NCBI GenBank assembly: GCA_000773965.1
Contig: JRUP01000018.1
Span: 248,001-312,000, forward strand
Reading direction: 5' to 3'
Source: Enterobacter cancerogenus
GTDB lineage: Bacteria > Pseudomonadota > Gammaproteobacteria > Enterobacterales > Enterobacteriaceae
Length of the DNA stretch: 64,000 bases
Shown here: one piece after another, positions 11,436-21,402 of the stretch
Numbering within the stretch: position 1 is the first letter of the stretch
How the letters are laid out: each line of letters opens with the position of its first letter
Notes under the pieces: generated by a model
Told to the model about the DNA's origin: nothing
Database searches by the model: none
The model's input: the letters and a program-made list of their open reading frames with translations, nothing else
Made by a program: the position numbers and the translations under genes

Positions 11436-11777
11436 TTACTGCGGGATATCATTGCCCGGGGTTGCCGGTTTAGCTGGCTGAGTCTGCTGTTCAGACTGAG
11501 CTGGCGCAGTGAGGTTTTCCCACTCGCTTCCTTTAGAAGACTTGTTCGTGTTCAGATTGCCCAGAATCAAGCTGATGATGAAGAACAGGGTCGCCAGTAC
11601 TGCAGTCATACGTGTCATGAAATTACCAGACCCGTTTGAACCGAACAGTGTACCAGAGGCGCCTGCACCGAATGAGGCTCCCATATCAGCGCCTTTTCCT
11701 TGCTGAAGCATGATCAGACCCACGAGGCCAATCGCAACAATAAGGAAAACAACTAACAGAGCTTCGTACATAATCAA
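11436..11777 (-). CDS. secG: Protein-export subunit SecG
   Basis: A 113-residue inner-membrane subunit of the SecYEG translocon. Two transmembrane helices (about residues 3-22 and 53-72) flank a glycine-rich cytoplasmic loop (GADMGASFGAGASGTLFG). The hydrophilic C-terminal tail is three residues longer than in E. coli. Sits between glmM and tRNA-Leu. Confidence 0.95.
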   Translation of the reverse strand: MIMYEALLVVFLIVAIGLVGLIMLQQGKGADMGASFGAGASGTLFGSNGSGNFMTRMTAVLATLFFIISLILGNLNTNKSSKGSEWENLTAPAQSEQQTQPAKPATPGNDIPQ

Positions 11778-11946
11778 CCTGTTTCCTTGCGCGTTATCCG
11801 CACAGTTAAAGCTTCACCAATATTGACGGGGAGTATCGTCATCACCCATCAGAAGCGGGTGTGAATACTAACCAATGGGACATACCTCTGCAAGCGCAAT
11901 TTTCACGAACTTTATTGATTGCGGAAAAAAGCGCCAGGATGGTGAT

Positions 11947-11984
11947 TTAACAGGCGGAAAGTCGAAATCTCGCCGCCTGTTAAC
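11947..11984 (-). other. Strong inverted repeat downstream of glmM
   Basis: TTAACAGGCGG and CCGCCTGTTAA form an 11-bp stem with a 14-base loop right after the glmM stop codon. There is no clean T-run on the minus strand, so it is either a rho-independent terminator with a poor tail or a 3'-end stabilising hairpin. Confidence 0.5.
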
Positions 11985-11988
11985 ACGC

Positions 11989-13323
11989 TTAGACCGCTTT
12001 CACCGCATCAGCAATTTTATGCGCCAGCTCGGTGACTAACGCTTCATCTTCACCCTCGACCATCACGCGAATCAGCGGTTCAGTGCCCGATTTACGCAAC
12101 AGCACACGACCGCGCCCTGCTAGCGTTTTCTCCACTTCAGCGCTGACAGCCTTCACGCTCTCGGATTCAAGAGGATCATGACTGCCGCTGAAGCGCACAT
12201 TCACCAGAATCTGCGGCAGCATTTTCATGCCACTGCACAAATCATGCAGACTCATGTGATTACGCACAATAGCAGTGAGTACTTGCAAACTTGCCACGAT
12301 ACCGTCGCCAGTGCTGATTTTATCCAACAGAATGACATGCCCGGAGTTTTCAGCCCCCATGCGCCAGCCCTTCTCCTGCATTTTCTCCAGCACGTAGCGG
12401 TCACCCACTTTGGCACGCGTGAAGGGAATGCCCAACTGTTTCAACGCCAGTTCCAGCCCCATATTACTCATCAACGTACCCACCACGCCGCCGCGCAGTT
12501 GTCCCTGACGCAAGGCTTCACGTGCAATGATGTAGAGAATCTGGTCACCATCGACCTTCATGCCCAGATGATCCACCATCATGATGCGGTCACCATCGCC
12601 ATCGTAAGCAAGGCCCAAATCGGCCTTCTCTTCCAGCACGCGCTGCTGCAGCATGCGGAGATCGGTTGCGCCGCACTCTTTGTTGATGTTCATGCCATCG
12701 GGCTGCACGCCAATCGCAATCACTTTGGCACCTAATTCACGCAGCACATTAGGCGCAATGTGATAGGTCGCACCGTTGGCGCAATCCACTACGATTTTCA
12801 GACCGTTGAGACTTAACTCGCTCGGGAATGTGCCTTTACAGAACTCGATATAACGACCAGCAGCATCAACGATACGGCTGGCGCGCCCCAACTCAGCGGA
12901 CTCAACGCAGGTCAGTGGCTTCTCTAACTCAAGCTCAATGGCCTCTTCCACTTCATCCGGCAATTTAGTGCCTTCCGCAGAGAAGAATTTGATGCCGTTA
13001 TCGTCGAAGGGGTTATGCGATGCAGAGATCACGATACCGGCTTCTGCACGGAAGGTACGCGTCAGATAGGCAATCGCGGGGGTTGGCATAGGTCCGGTAA
13101 AGGCCGCCGACAAACCAGCAGCAGCCAGGCCCGCTTCCAATGCCGATTCCAGCATGTAGCCAGAAATACGCGTATCTTTACCAATTAATACCTTACGTGA
13201 TCCAGAGCGCGCCAGAACTTTACCCGCAGCAAAACCCAGCTTTAGGACAAAATCAGGGGTAATCGGTGCTTCACCGACCTTGCCACGAATACCATCTGTA
13301 CCGAAATATTTACGATTACTCAT
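11989..13323 (-). CDS. glmM: Phosphoglucosamine mutase GlmM
   Basis: A 444-residue cytoplasmic enzyme converting glucosamine-6-P to glucosamine-1-P for UDP-GlcNAc (peptidoglycan and LPS). The phosphoserine is S102 in ASHNP, the metal loop is DGDGDR, and the sugar loop is GAENSGH. One residue shorter than E. coli GlmM. It follows folP by three bases, so the two are surely co-transcribed. Confidence 0.98.
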   Translation of the reverse strand: MSNRKYFGTDGIRGKVGEAPITPDFVLKLGFAAGKVLARSGSRKVLIGKDTRISGYMLESALEAGLAAAGLSAAFTGPMPTPAIAYLTRTFRAEAGIVISASHNPFDDNGIKFFSAEGTKLPDEVEEAIELELEKPLTCVESAELGRASRIVDAAGRYIEFCKGTFPSELSLNGLKIVVDCANGATYHIAPNVLRELGAKVIAIGVQPDGMNINKECGATDLRMLQQRVLEEKADLGLAYDGDGDRIMMVDHLGMKVDGDQILYIIAREALRQGQLRGGVVGTLMSNMGLELALKQLGIPFTRAKVGDRYVLEKMQEKGWRMGAENSGHVILLDKISTGDGIVASLQVLTAIVRNHMSLHDLCSGMKMLPQILVNVRFSGSHDPLESESVKAVSAEVEKTLAGRGRVLLRKSGTEPLIRVMVEGEDEALVTELAHKIADAVKAV

Positions 13324-13326
13324 GCT

Positions 13327-14160
13327 TTATCCTTTTGCTCTCCGTGTCGCTTCAACAATACGCATCGCTTCGACAGTCTCTTTCACATCATGCACGCGAA
13401 TAATTTGTGCGCCCTGCATAGCGGCAATCACCGCACAGCTCAGGCTGCCGGTCAGACGCTGCGTCGGACCGACATTTAACAGCTGGCCAATCATCGATTT
13501 GCGCGACATTCCGACCAATAGCGGTAAGCCAAAATGGTGGAAATGGCTGAGTTCAGCCAGCAGTTGATAATTGTGGTTGAGATTCTTACCGAAACCGAAG
13601 CCAGGGTCGAGCAACAGATTCTCTTTTTTAATGCCTGCCGCTTCGCAACGTGCAATCTGAGCATGGAAGTAAGCGTCCACTTCACCCACGATATTCTGAT
13701 ATTCAGGTGCTTGCTGCATGGTGCGCGGTTCGCCCTGCATATGCATCAGACATACCGGCAGACCGGTTTCCGCTGCTGCTGCCAATGCACCCGGTTCTGA
13801 CAGTGAACGAATATCATTAATGATGTGAGCACCCACTCGCGCCGATTCACGGATCACCTCTGGCTTTGAAGTATCAACCGAAATCCATACTTCAAAACGC
13901 TGGGCGATGGCTTCAACCACCGGAATCACGCGCGCTAACTCTTCATCTACGCTGACTTCATCGGCACCTGGCCGCGTAGATTCCCCGCCGACATCGATGA
14001 TGGTTGCGCCCGCATTCACCATCTCATTGGTATGGGTCAGCGCATCCACCAATGTGTTGTGTGTTCCGCCATCAGAGAAGGAGTCCGGCGTGACATTCAA
14101 AATACCCATCACATGGGGAAACGACAGATCGAGATGGGAATCACGGGCGAACAACTTCAT
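13327..14160 (-). CDS. folP: Dihydropteroate synthase FolP
   Basis: A 277-residue folate-pathway enzyme that joins pterin diphosphate to p-aminobenzoate and is the sulfonamide target. Signature NVTPDSFSDGG near the N terminus and DVGGESTRPGA. The start MKLFARDSHLDLSFP at 14160 is the family start and has a strong ribosome site (AAGGAG) about 8 bases upstream; the frame continues some 77 codons upstream through the ftsH-folP terminator, which I reject. Confidence 0.97.
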   Translation of the reverse strand: MKLFARDSHLDLSFPHVMGILNVTPDSFSDGGTHNTLVDALTHTNEMVNAGATIIDVGGESTRPGADEVSVDEELARVIPVVEAIAQRFEVWISVDTSKPEVIRESARVGAHIINDIRSLSEPGALAAAAETGLPVCLMHMQGEPRTMQQAPEYQNIVGEVDAYFHAQIARCEAAGIKKENLLLDPGFGFGKNLNHNYQLLAELSHFHHFGLPLLVGMSRKSMIGQLLNVGPTQRLTGSLSCAVIAAMQGAQIIRVHDVKETVEAMRIVEATRRAKG

Positions 14161-14199
14161 GGCGGGAATCTCCTTGGGAATCACGGTATCACTGAATGT

Positions 14200-14227
14200 A
14201 AAAAACCCCGGACCGGCCGGGGTTTTT
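14200..14227 (-). terminator. Hairpin between ftsH and folP
   Basis: CCCCGG/CCGGGG stem with runs of A and T on both sides. On the minus strand it ends ftsH mRNA in part; folP and glmM would need readthrough or a promoter nearby. Confidence 0.8.
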
Positions 14228-14245
14228 GCTGAGGTTTGTGGCCTC

Positions 14246-16177
14246 TTATTTGTCGAGCTGTTCTGACATGGTGTTGCCAGGATTTGGCGTACGCGGTTCA
14301 TCAACCGGACGTGGCGCCTTTGGCGTCCCATTGTTGTCCGATGAACTGCTGCTGCCTGAATCATCCCAACCTGCTGGTGGGCGAACTTCACGGCGAGCCA
14401 TCAAGTCATCAATCTGTGGCGCATCAATGGTTTCATACTTCATCAGCGCGTCTTTCATCGCGTGAAGGATGTCCATATTCTCACCCAGCAGAACACGAGC
14501 ACGCTGGTAGTTGCTGTCGATCAGGTGTTTAACTTCCTGGTCGATGATGCGTGCTGTTTCATCTGACATGTGTTTCGCCTTAGCCACAGAGCGGCCGAGG
14601 AACACTTCGCCTTCTTCTTCAGCATACAGCAACGGACCTAACTTCTCGTTGAAGCCCCACTGCGTCACCATGTTGCGTGCCAGGTTAGTGGCGACTTTAA
14701 TGTCGTTAGATGCACCGGTAGAAACGTGTTCTGCGCCGTAGATGATCTCTTCCGCCAGACGACCGCCATACAGCGTTGAGATCTGGCTTTCAAGTTTCTG
14801 GCGGCTGGCGCTAATCGCGTCACCTTCTGGCAAGAAGAAGGTCACACCCAGCGCACGTCCACGCGGGATAATTGTCACTTTATGCACCGGATCGTGTTCC
14901 GGTACCAGACGACCAATAATCGCATGGCCCGCTTCGTGGTAAGCGGTGGATTCTTTCTGCGCTTCCGTCATCACCATGGAGCGACGTTCTGCACCCATCA
15001 TGATTTTGTCTTTCGCTTTCTCGAACTCAACCATCGAGACCACACGCTTGTTGCCACGTGCAGCAAACAGTGCCGCTTCGTTGACAAGGTTAGCGAGGTC
15101 AGCACCCGAGAAGCCCGGCGTACCACGTGCGATGATCGCTGCATCGATGTCAGTGGCCAGCGGCACACGACGCATATGCACTTTCAGAATCTGTTCACGA
15201 CCGCGAACATCTGGCAGACCGACCACAACCTGGCGGTCAAAACGACCTGGGCGCAGCAGCGCGGGGTCAAGTACGTCTGGACGGTTAGTGGCGGCGATAA
15301 CGATGATGCCTTCATTACCTTCGAAGCCATCCATCTCAACCAGCATCTGGTTCAGCGTCTGCTCACGTTCATCATGACCACCACCTAAACCGGCGCCACG
15401 TTGACGGCCTACGGCATCGATTTCATCGATAAAGATGATGCACGGCGCGGCTTTCTTCGCCTGCTCGAACATGTCACGCACACGAGATGCACCGACACCC
15501 ACGAACATTTCAACAAAGTCAGAACCAGAGATAGTGAAGAACGGTACTTTTGCTTCGCCAGCAATCGCTTTAGCCAGCAAGGTTTTACCGGTACCCGGAG
15601 GACCGACCATGAGGACGCCTTTCGGGATCTTACCACCCAGTTTCTGGAAGCGGCTTGGCTCGCGCAGATATTCAACCAGTTCACCCACTTCTTCTTTCGC
15701 TTCATCGCAACCTGCAACATCAGCAAACGTGGTCTTGATCTGGTCTTCGGTCAGCATGCGGGCTTTACTCTTGCCAAAGGACATCGCGCCTTTGCCACCG
15801 CCGCCCTGCATCTGCCGCATAAAGAAGATCCAAACGCCAATCAACAGCAGCATTGGGAACCAGGAGATGAAGATGGAAGCCAGCAGGCTTGGCTCTTCTG
15901 GTGGTTCGCCAATCACTTTGACGTTTTTGGTCAAGAGGTTATCAAGCAACTTTGGATCGTTGACAGGAATGTAAGTCGTATATTTATTACTGTCTTTTTT
16001 GACAACGTTAATCTCACGCCCGTTAATACGTGCCTCGCGGACCTGATCCTGGTTCACTTCCGACAGGAAGGTTGAATAATCAACCCTACGGCCATTCGAC
16101 TCGCTGGGCCCAAAGCTCTGGAAGACAGACATCAGCACGACCGCGATGACTAACCAGAGAATCAGGTTTTTCGCCAT
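14246..16177 (-). CDS. ftsH: ATP-dependent zinc metalloprotease FtsH
   Basis: A 643-residue membrane-anchored AAA+ protease that degrades LpxC, sigma-32, SecY and others. Two transmembrane helices (about 5-25 and 97-117) bracket a periplasmic domain; then AAA with Walker A GPPGTGKT (about 192-199) and the second region of homology; then the zinc site HEAGH (about 414-418). The C-terminal tail is Ser/Pro-rich and variable. An in-frame TTG three codons upstream (MSDMAKN) is an alternative start that is also annotated in some relatives. Confidence 0.97.
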   Translation of the reverse strand: MAKNLILWLVIAVVLMSVFQSFGPSESNGRRVDYSTFLSEVNQDQVREARINGREINVVKKDSNKYTTYIPVNDPKLLDNLLTKNVKVIGEPPEEPSLLASIFISWFPMLLLIGVWIFFMRQMQGGGGKGAMSFGKSKARMLTEDQIKTTFADVAGCDEAKEEVGELVEYLREPSRFQKLGGKIPKGVLMVGPPGTGKTLLAKAIAGEAKVPFFTISGSDFVEMFVGVGASRVRDMFEQAKKAAPCIIFIDEIDAVGRQRGAGLGGGHDEREQTLNQMLVEMDGFEGNEGIIVIAATNRPDVLDPALLRPGRFDRQVVVGLPDVRGREQILKVHMRRVPLATDIDAAIIARGTPGFSGADLANLVNEAALFAARGNKRVVSMVEFEKAKDKIMMGAERRSMVMTEAQKESTAYHEAGHAIIGRLVPEHDPVHKVTIIPRGRALGVTFFLPEGDAISASRQKLESQISTLYGGRLAEEIIYGAEHVSTGASNDIKVATNLARNMVTQWGFNEKLGPLLYAEEEGEVFLGRSVAKAKHMSDETARIIDQEVKHLIDSNYQRARVLLGENMDILHAMKDALMKYETIDAPQIDDLMARREVRPPAGWDDSGSSSSSDNNGTPKAPRPVDEPRTPNPGNTMSEQLDK

Positions 16178-16350
16178 GTCACTCAAGGGATTAACCTCAT
16201 ATTACAACGGTGTTAACAGACAGCGTAGGGTACTATATATCCTTCAGACCTGGAATCGCGGCGCTGATGATTTTACTGCTTTTCACTGAAACTCAGAATT
16301 ACACATCAGAGTAAACGCAGTTCGCCTTGCTTTGATTCCGGTACCGAGAG

Positions 16351-16980
16351 CTATAGTTTGCGCCCTGTCGCCACAATGTACACTTCACGCGAACGTAAAC
16401 GAGAAGCGTCTGGCTTACGAATTTTCACTTTCGTAAATAGGGAGCGAATTTCCCGCAGGTATTCCTCGAAGCCATCTCCCTGAAACACTTTCACTACAAA
16501 ACTGCCGCCAGGTGCCAGGATATCCCGACACATTTCCAGCGCCAACTCTACCAAATACATCGATCGTGGAATATCAACCGCAGGTGTCCCACTCATGTTA
16601 GGCGCCATGTCAGACATAACAACTTGCACCTTTTGGTCACCTACTCGCTCCAGCAATGCGTTCAGCACTGCCTCTTCACGAAAGTCGCCCTGCAAAAAAT
16701 CGACACCAACAATTGGGTCCATCGGGAGCAAATCACAGGCAATAATACGACCATTCGATCCAATCTGTTGTACCGCATATTGCGACCAACCGCCGGGCGC
16801 AGCACCCAGATCTACCACTGTCATGCCGGGTTTGAAAAGCTTGTCACCCTGCTGAATTTCGTCCAGTTTAAACCAGGCGCGCGAACGCAACCCCTTTTTC
16901 TGTGCCTGCAACACATATTTATCGCTAAAGTGTTCCTGTAGCCAGCGACTGGAACTGGCCGAACGCTTTTTACCCGTCAT
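16351..16980 (-). CDS. rlmE: 23S rRNA Um2552 methyltransferase RlmE
   Basis: A 209-residue 2'-O-methyltransferase, same length as E. coli RrmJ/FtsJ. The AdoMet motif is [12 protein letters not shown]; the K-D-K-E tetrad is present, including the Asp in SDMAPNMSG and the Lys in VVKVFQG. It lies upstream of ftsH on the same strand and diverges from yhbY. Confidence 0.97.
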   Translation of the reverse strand: MTGKKRSASSSRWLQEHFSDKYVLQAQKKGLRSRAWFKLDEIQQGDKLFKPGMTVVDLGAAPGGWSQYAVQQIGSNGRIIACDLLPMDPIVGVDFLQGDFREEAVLNALLERVGDQKVQVVMSDMAPNMSGTPAVDIPRSMYLVELALEMCRDILAPGGSFVVKVFQGDGFEEYLREIRSLFTKVKIRKPDASRLRSREVYIVATGRKL

Positions 16981-17106
16981 AATTTTTCCAATTAAATCTT
17001 CATCGTAGCGATAAATCAGTACGCAATGAGTCGCGTTGATTTGGCGATATACCCGAGATGGCGGTAGAATGAACCGTTTTCAATCCCTGAGTAAGTAAAA
17101 AATACG

Positions 17107-17400
17107 ATGAATCTGAGTACCAAACAAAAACAGCACCTGAAAGGCCTTGCCCATCCACTGAAGCCCGTTGTTATGCTGGGCGGTAATGGCTTGACCGAAG
17201 GCGTGCTCGCCGAAATCGAACTGGCGCTCGAGCATCACGAATTGATCAAGGTGAAAATTGCCTCTGAAGATCGTGAAACCAAGCAGCTGATCGTTGACGC
17301 TATCGTACGTGAAACAAAAGCTTGTAACGTACAGGTCATCGGCAACACGCTGGTGCTGTATCGCCCTGCAAAAGAGCGCAAAATTACTCTGCCACGTTAA
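17107..17400 (+). CDS. yhbY: RNA-binding protein YhbY (CRM domain)
   Basis: A 97-residue single CRM-domain protein that associates with pre-50S particles. The signature GGNGLTEGVLAEIE (about 37-50) contains the CRM GxxG loop. It is divergent from rlmE across a 126-bp gap. A terminator follows within 60 bases. Confidence 0.95.
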   Translation: MNLSTKQKQHLKGLAHPLKPVVMLGGNGLTEGVLAEIELALEHHELIKVKIASEDRETKQLIVDAIVRETKACNVQVIGNTLVLYRPAKERKITLPR

Positions 17401-17460
17401 TGAAGCCGTAAAGGCTGCCATGACGGGCAGAGAAAGTGCCATGCTCCTGCATGGGATAAA

Positions 17461-17483
17461 AGGCCGCTATGCGGCCTTTTTCC
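17461..17483 (+). terminator. yhbY terminator
   Basis: AGGCCGC-TAT-GCGGCCT stem followed by TTTTTCC on the plus strand. Confidence 0.85.
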
Positions 17484-17528
17484 TTTCTTTACAATATGCG
17501 GCTACACATTTCAAAGCGTAGCAATATC

Positions 17529-18005
17529 TTAAAGGTATTCCACCTTTAACACTTCATATTCCACATCGCCGCCCGGTGTCTTCACAATCGCAACGTCGTC
17601 TGCTTCTTTTCCAATCAAACCACGCGCCATCGGCGAGTTCACTGAAATCAGGTTTTGTTTGAAGTCAGCTTCATCATCACCCACGATGCGGTAAGTGAAT
17701 TCTTCGTCCGTATCCACATTCAAAATGGTCACGGTAGCACCAAAAATCACGCGGCCGGTTTTCGGCATCGTCGTGATATCAATCACCTGAGCGTTGGAGA
17801 GTTTGGCTTCAATCTCCTGAATACGGCCTTCGCAAAAACCCTGTTCTTCACGGGCAGCGTGGTATTCGGCATTTTCTTTTAGATCGCCATGCTCACGGGC
17901 TTCGGCAATAGAGGCGATGATGCGCGGACGCTTCACGGTTTTCAGTTCGTTCAGCTCTTCACGCAGGCTCTCAGCGCCTTTCAACGTCATCGGAATCTGA
18001 TTCAT
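17529..18005 (-). CDS. greA: Transcript cleavage factor GreA
   Basis: A 158-residue RNA-polymerase secondary-channel factor that rescues backtracked complexes. N-terminal coiled coil with acidic tip (around residues 40-45, between [11 protein letters not shown] and the next helix) and a C-terminal globular domain. Length equals E. coli GreA. Its leader contains a perfect intrinsic terminator (18108-18135). Confidence 0.98.
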   Translation of the reverse strand: MNQIPMTLKGAESLREELNELKTVKRPRIIASIAEAREHGDLKENAEYHAAREEQGFCEGRIQEIEAKLSNAQVIDITTMPKTGRVIFGATVTILNVDTDEEFTYRIVGDDEADFKQNLISVNSPMARGLIGKEADDVAIVKTPGGDVEYEVLKVEYL

Positions 18006-18107
18006 TTTGGCTCCTCGTCATCTATCCTGGTTAACGGCGTCATCCTGACCGGTGACAGCAGAAAACAGCTTCTGCGGCGCGTTACCTCTTTTCACAAGCA
18101 AAAGAAG

Positions 18108-18135
18108 CCTGACCCGGAAAGCTTTCCGGGTCAGG
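18108..18135 (-). terminator. Perfect palindromic terminator in the greA leader (GraL-like)
   Basis: Fourteen bases are followed by their exact complement (CCTGACCCGGAAAG / CTTTCCGGGTCAGG). On the minus strand CTTCTTTTGCTT follows, about 100 bases before the greA start. In E. coli greA leader transcripts end at such a site and give the GraL RNAs; the same is inferred here. Confidence 0.7.
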
Positions 18136-18251
18136 TTCGGTTTTGCATTTTGATACGTATTTTACCCCAGAGTTCCCTGTGGGTCATCGTTTACTTTGCA
18201 CCGCCTCGGGACGTAGTATTGACGCCTTCACCCGTCAGTTACCGCGAGATT

Positions 18252-19685
18252 ATGCGATTTTCACGACTTGTTACCGGATTAACCTGTGCGTTTATGCTGC
18301 AGGCACAAGCAGCCCCCGTTGAAGAATACATGCAGTATTTGCCTGACGGCGCAAACCTGGCGCTGATGGTACAAAAAGTGGGCGCATCAACCCCGATAAT
18401 CGACTATCACGGCAAACAGATGGCATTGCCGGCCAGTACCATGAAGGTGATTACCGCGCTGGCGGCCCTGCTGGAACTCGGTCCGGACTTCCGTTTTCAA
18501 ACCACGATGGAAACCAAGGGTGCAGTCAGCGATGGCACGCTCAATGGCGATATAGTGGCGCGCTTTGGTGGCGATCCGACGCTGAGCCGTCAGGATCTGC
18601 GCAACATGGTGGCGGCGCTGAAAAAGCAGGGCATTACGCATATCAAAGGCAATCTGGTGATCGACACCTCCGTGTTCGCCAGCCACGATATGGCCCCTGG
18701 CTGGCCATGGAACGATCTGACGCAGTGCTTCAGTGCCCCACCAGGCGCAGCGATAGTCGATAAAAACTGCTTCTCAGTGTCGCTGTACAGCGCTAACACG
18801 CCGGGCGAAAACGCCTTTGTGCGCATTGCGTCCTATTATCCGGCACATATGTTCAGCCAGGTGCGCACTATTGGCCGTAACAGTGGTGATGGACAATATT
18901 GCGAACTGGATGTGGTGCCGGGCGAGCTGAACCGCTACACGCTGACCGGTTGCATGCGCCAACGCGCCGAACCGTTGCCGCTGGCGTTTGCTGTGCAGGA
19001 CGGTGCCGCATGGGCGGGCGAAATCCTCAAGGCCGAACTGCGTGCCGCGGATATCGATTACAGCGGTCATTTAGTGCGTCAGACGCAGGTTACACCGCCG
19101 GGTACCGTATTGGCCTCAACGCAATCCGCGCCGTTGCACAATCTGCTGCACACCATGCTGAAGAAATCGGACAACATGATTGCGGACACCGTGTTCCGCA
19201 CCATCGGCCATCACTATTTCAACGTACCCGGCACGTTCCGCGCCGGTTCTGATGCGGTACGCCGCATACTGCGTGAAAAAGCGGGCGTCGATCTCGGCAA
19301 CAGCATTCAGGTCGATGGTTCAGGCTTATCGCGCCACGATTTGATTGCGCCAGATACCATGATGCAGGTACTGCAATACATCGCAAAAAACGACTCAACG
19401 CTGAACTATATTTCGATGCTGCCGTTGGCGGGTTATGACGGCACGTTGCAATATCGTGGTGGCCTACATGAAGCCGGACTGGATGGCAAAGTGTCGGCAA
19501 AAACCGGTTCGCTGCAGGGCGTTTATAATCTGGCTGGATTTATTACCACTTCCAGCGGTGCACGTGTCGCCTTTGTGCAGTATCTTTCTGGTTATGCGGT
19601 GCCGCCTGAAGATCAGAAAACGCGGCGCATTCCTCTGGTACGCTTTGAAAGCCGCCTTTACTCGGATATCAACAAAAACAACTAA
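18252..19685 (+). CDS. dacB: Penicillin-binding protein 4 (DacB)
   Basis: A 477-residue periplasmic DD-carboxypeptidase/endopeptidase, exactly the E. coli length. A signal peptide covers about residues 1-20. The active-site motifs are SxxK (S62-K65 in ASTMK), SxN (KKSDN) and KTG (SAKTGS). The start MRFSRLVTGL at 18252 is preferred because it begins the signal peptide; the frame runs far upstream into the greA leader. Its stop codon overlaps the pmrA start (TAATG). Confidence 0.97.
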   Translation: MRFSRLVTGLTCAFMLQAQAAPVEEYMQYLPDGANLALMVQKVGASTPIIDYHGKQMALPASTMKVITALAALLELGPDFRFQTTMETKGAVSDGTLNGDIVARFGGDPTLSRQDLRNMVAALKKQGITHIKGNLVIDTSVFASHDMAPGWPWNDLTQCFSAPPGAAIVDKNCFSVSLYSANTPGENAFVRIASYYPAHMFSQVRTIGRNSGDGQYCELDVVPGELNRYTLTGCMRQRAEPLPLAFAVQDGAAWAGEILKAELRAADIDYSGHLVRQTQVTPPGTVLASTQSAPLHNLLHTMLKKSDNMIADTVFRTIGHHYFNVPGTFRAGSDAVRRILREKAGVDLGNSIQVDGSGLSRHDLIAPDTMMQVLQYIAKNDSTLNYISMLPLAGYDGTLQYRGGLHEAGLDGKVSAKTGSLQGVYNLAGFITTSSGARVAFVQYLSGYAVPPEDQKTRRIPLVRFESRLYSDINKNN

Positions 19686-20347
19686 TGAAATTGCTGATCG
19701 TTGAAGATGACGCGCTGTTGCAATCGGGCCTTGCTCAGGCCCTTAGCGCACAAGGATATGCTGTTGACTGCGCGAGTACTGCTGCAGAGAGTAATGCTTT
19801 CTTACGCAGTGGGCAGTACAGCCTGATCGTTCTGGATCTGGGTTTACCGGATCGCGATGGTGCCACGTTGCTGCGTCAGTGGCGGCGCGATGGCATCAAC
19901 GTACCGGTGTTGATCCTGACGGCGCGTGATGCACTGGAGGATCGCGTGGATGGCCTGGATGCCGGTGCCGACGATTATCTGGTTAAACCCTTCGCGCTGG
20001 TGGAACTGCAGGCGCGTGTCCGTGCTCTGATTCGCCGCTTTCAGGGCCACAGCGACAATCTGCTGCAACAAGGTGATCTCACCCTCAACCTTAGCTCGCA
20101 GCAAGTGTTGCTGGAAGAGCGTCCGCTGGAGATCACCCCGAAAGAGTTCGCGCTGCTGACGCGCCTGTTAATGCGTGTCGGACAGAATGTGCACCGCGAA
20201 ACCCTGCAGCAGGATCTCTACAGCTGGAATGACGATCCCGGCTCTAACACCTTAGAAGTTCATATCCACAATCTGCGCCGCAAGCTCGGGAAAGATCGCA
20301 TTAAAACCGTGCGCGGCGTGGGCTACCGTCTGGAAGTGCGCGAATGA
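19685..20347 (+). CDS. pmrA: OmpR-family response regulator PmrA/BasR
   Basis: A 220-residue response regulator. The receiver domain has phosphorylation site D51 (VLDLGLPD) and K in VKPFA; the winged-helix DNA-binding domain carries NTLEVHIHNLRRKLG. This sequence and the adjacent sensor resemble E. coli BasR/BasS most closely. In relatives it activates lipid A modification genes in response to Fe(III), Al(III), low pH or polymyxin. It is coupled to dacB and pmrB by overlapping codons; no lipid A gene such as eptA lies next to it. QseB-like function is the alternative. Confidence 0.85.
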   Translation: MKLLIVEDDALLQSGLAQALSAQGYAVDCASTAAESNAFLRSGQYSLIVLDLGLPDRDGATLLRQWRRDGINVPVLILTARDALEDRVDGLDAGADDYLVKPFALVELQARVRALIRRFQGHSDNLLQQGDLTLNLSSQQVLLEERPLEITPKEFALLTRLLMRVGQNVHRETLQQDLYSWNDDPGSNTLEVHIHNLRRKLGKDRIKTVRGVGYRLEVRE

Positions 20348-21402
20348 ATAGCATGCGTCAGCGGTTACTGATTATGCTGGCGCTGATTCTCCTCACCTGT
20401 CAGGTGATGAGCGCCATCTGGTTATGGCATGAGAGTCGCGAACAGATCAGTTTCCTGGTCAACGAAACGCTGTCTGCTCAGGCGCGTAACGACCGCGTCG
20501 AGAATGAGATCCGTGAAGCCATCGCTTCCCTGCTGTTGCCTTCACTGGTGATGATCGCTCTGACGCTGCTGCTGTCATTCTGGGCGATTAACTGGATCAT
20601 TCGTCCATTACGATCCCTGCAGGATAGCCTCGCCCATCGTTCCGCCGATAACCTCACTCCGCTGCCGGTTTATTCCGAGATGGATGAGATCGTCGCCGTC
20701 ACCTCCTCCATCAACCAGCTATTTTCGCGGCTCGACCATACGCTACAACAGGAACGCCTCTTCACCGCCGATGCCGCGCACGAGTTGCGTACCCCTTTGG
20801 CCGGTTTACGTCTGCACCTTGAGCTACTGCACCAGCAGAACGTGCCGCAGAGTGAAATGCTGATTGAACGTATCGACCAGCTGATGCACACCGTGGAGCA
20901 ACTGCTGATGCTGTCGCGTGCCGGCCAGGCACTGGCGGGGGGCCACTATCAACAACTGCAGTGGCAAAAAGACATCATGCAGCCGCTGCAGCCGGAAATG
21001 GCCGAACTGTATGAGCAGCGTCAGCAAACACTGCACTGGCCGTACGGCAAAGATATTCCGCAACAGGGTGAAGCCGTGTTGCTGCGCCTGATGCTGCGTA
21101 ATCTGCTGGAAAATGCCTCTCGCTACAGCCCGGAAGGCAGTGAAGTGAAGGTGAAAATGCAGCAGAACAAGCAGCAGGTGATTATCGAAGTGTGGGATCA
21201 GGGGCCGGGCATTGAGGCCGATGCGGCAGAAGAATTGACGCAAGCCTTCCGCCGTCGCGATCAGCGTTACGGTGGCAGCGGATTGGGTCTGAACATTGTG
21301 CTGCGCATTGTGCAGATGCACCGTGGCAGGCTCGAGCTGGTCAACCGTAAAGATAGCAGCGGGCTAATTGCTCGCTGCTATTTACCGCATCAACTGCTTT
21401 AG
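20344..21402 (+). CDS. pmrB: Sensor histidine kinase PmrB/BasS
   Basis: A 352-residue inner-membrane sensor. Two transmembrane helices (about 8-26 and 62-84) enclose a short periplasmic loop of about 35 residues with two ExxE motifs (E30-E33 and E55-E58), the Fe(III)-binding pattern of Salmonella PmrB. HAMP follows, then the phospho-His H147 in AAHELRTPLAG, and an ATPase domain with NLLENA, DQGPG and GGSGLGL. Its start overlaps the pmrA stop by four bases. Its stop codon overlaps that of the convergent fepA. Confidence 0.86.
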   Translation: MNSMRQRLLIMLALILLTCQVMSAIWLWHESREQISFLVNETLSAQARNDRVENEIREAIASLLLPSLVMIALTLLLSFWAINWIIRPLRSLQDSLAHRSADNLTPLPVYSEMDEIVAVTSSINQLFSRLDHTLQQERLFTADAAHELRTPLAGLRLHLELLHQQNVPQSEMLIERIDQLMHTVEQLLMLSRAGQALAGGHYQQLQWQKDIMQPLQPEMAELYEQRQQTLHWPYGKDIPQQGEAVLLRLMLRNLLENASRYSPEGSEVKVKMQQNKQQVIIEVWDQGPGIEADAAEELTQAFRRRDQRYGGSGLGLNIVLRIVQMHRGRLELVNRKDSSGLIARCYLPHQLL

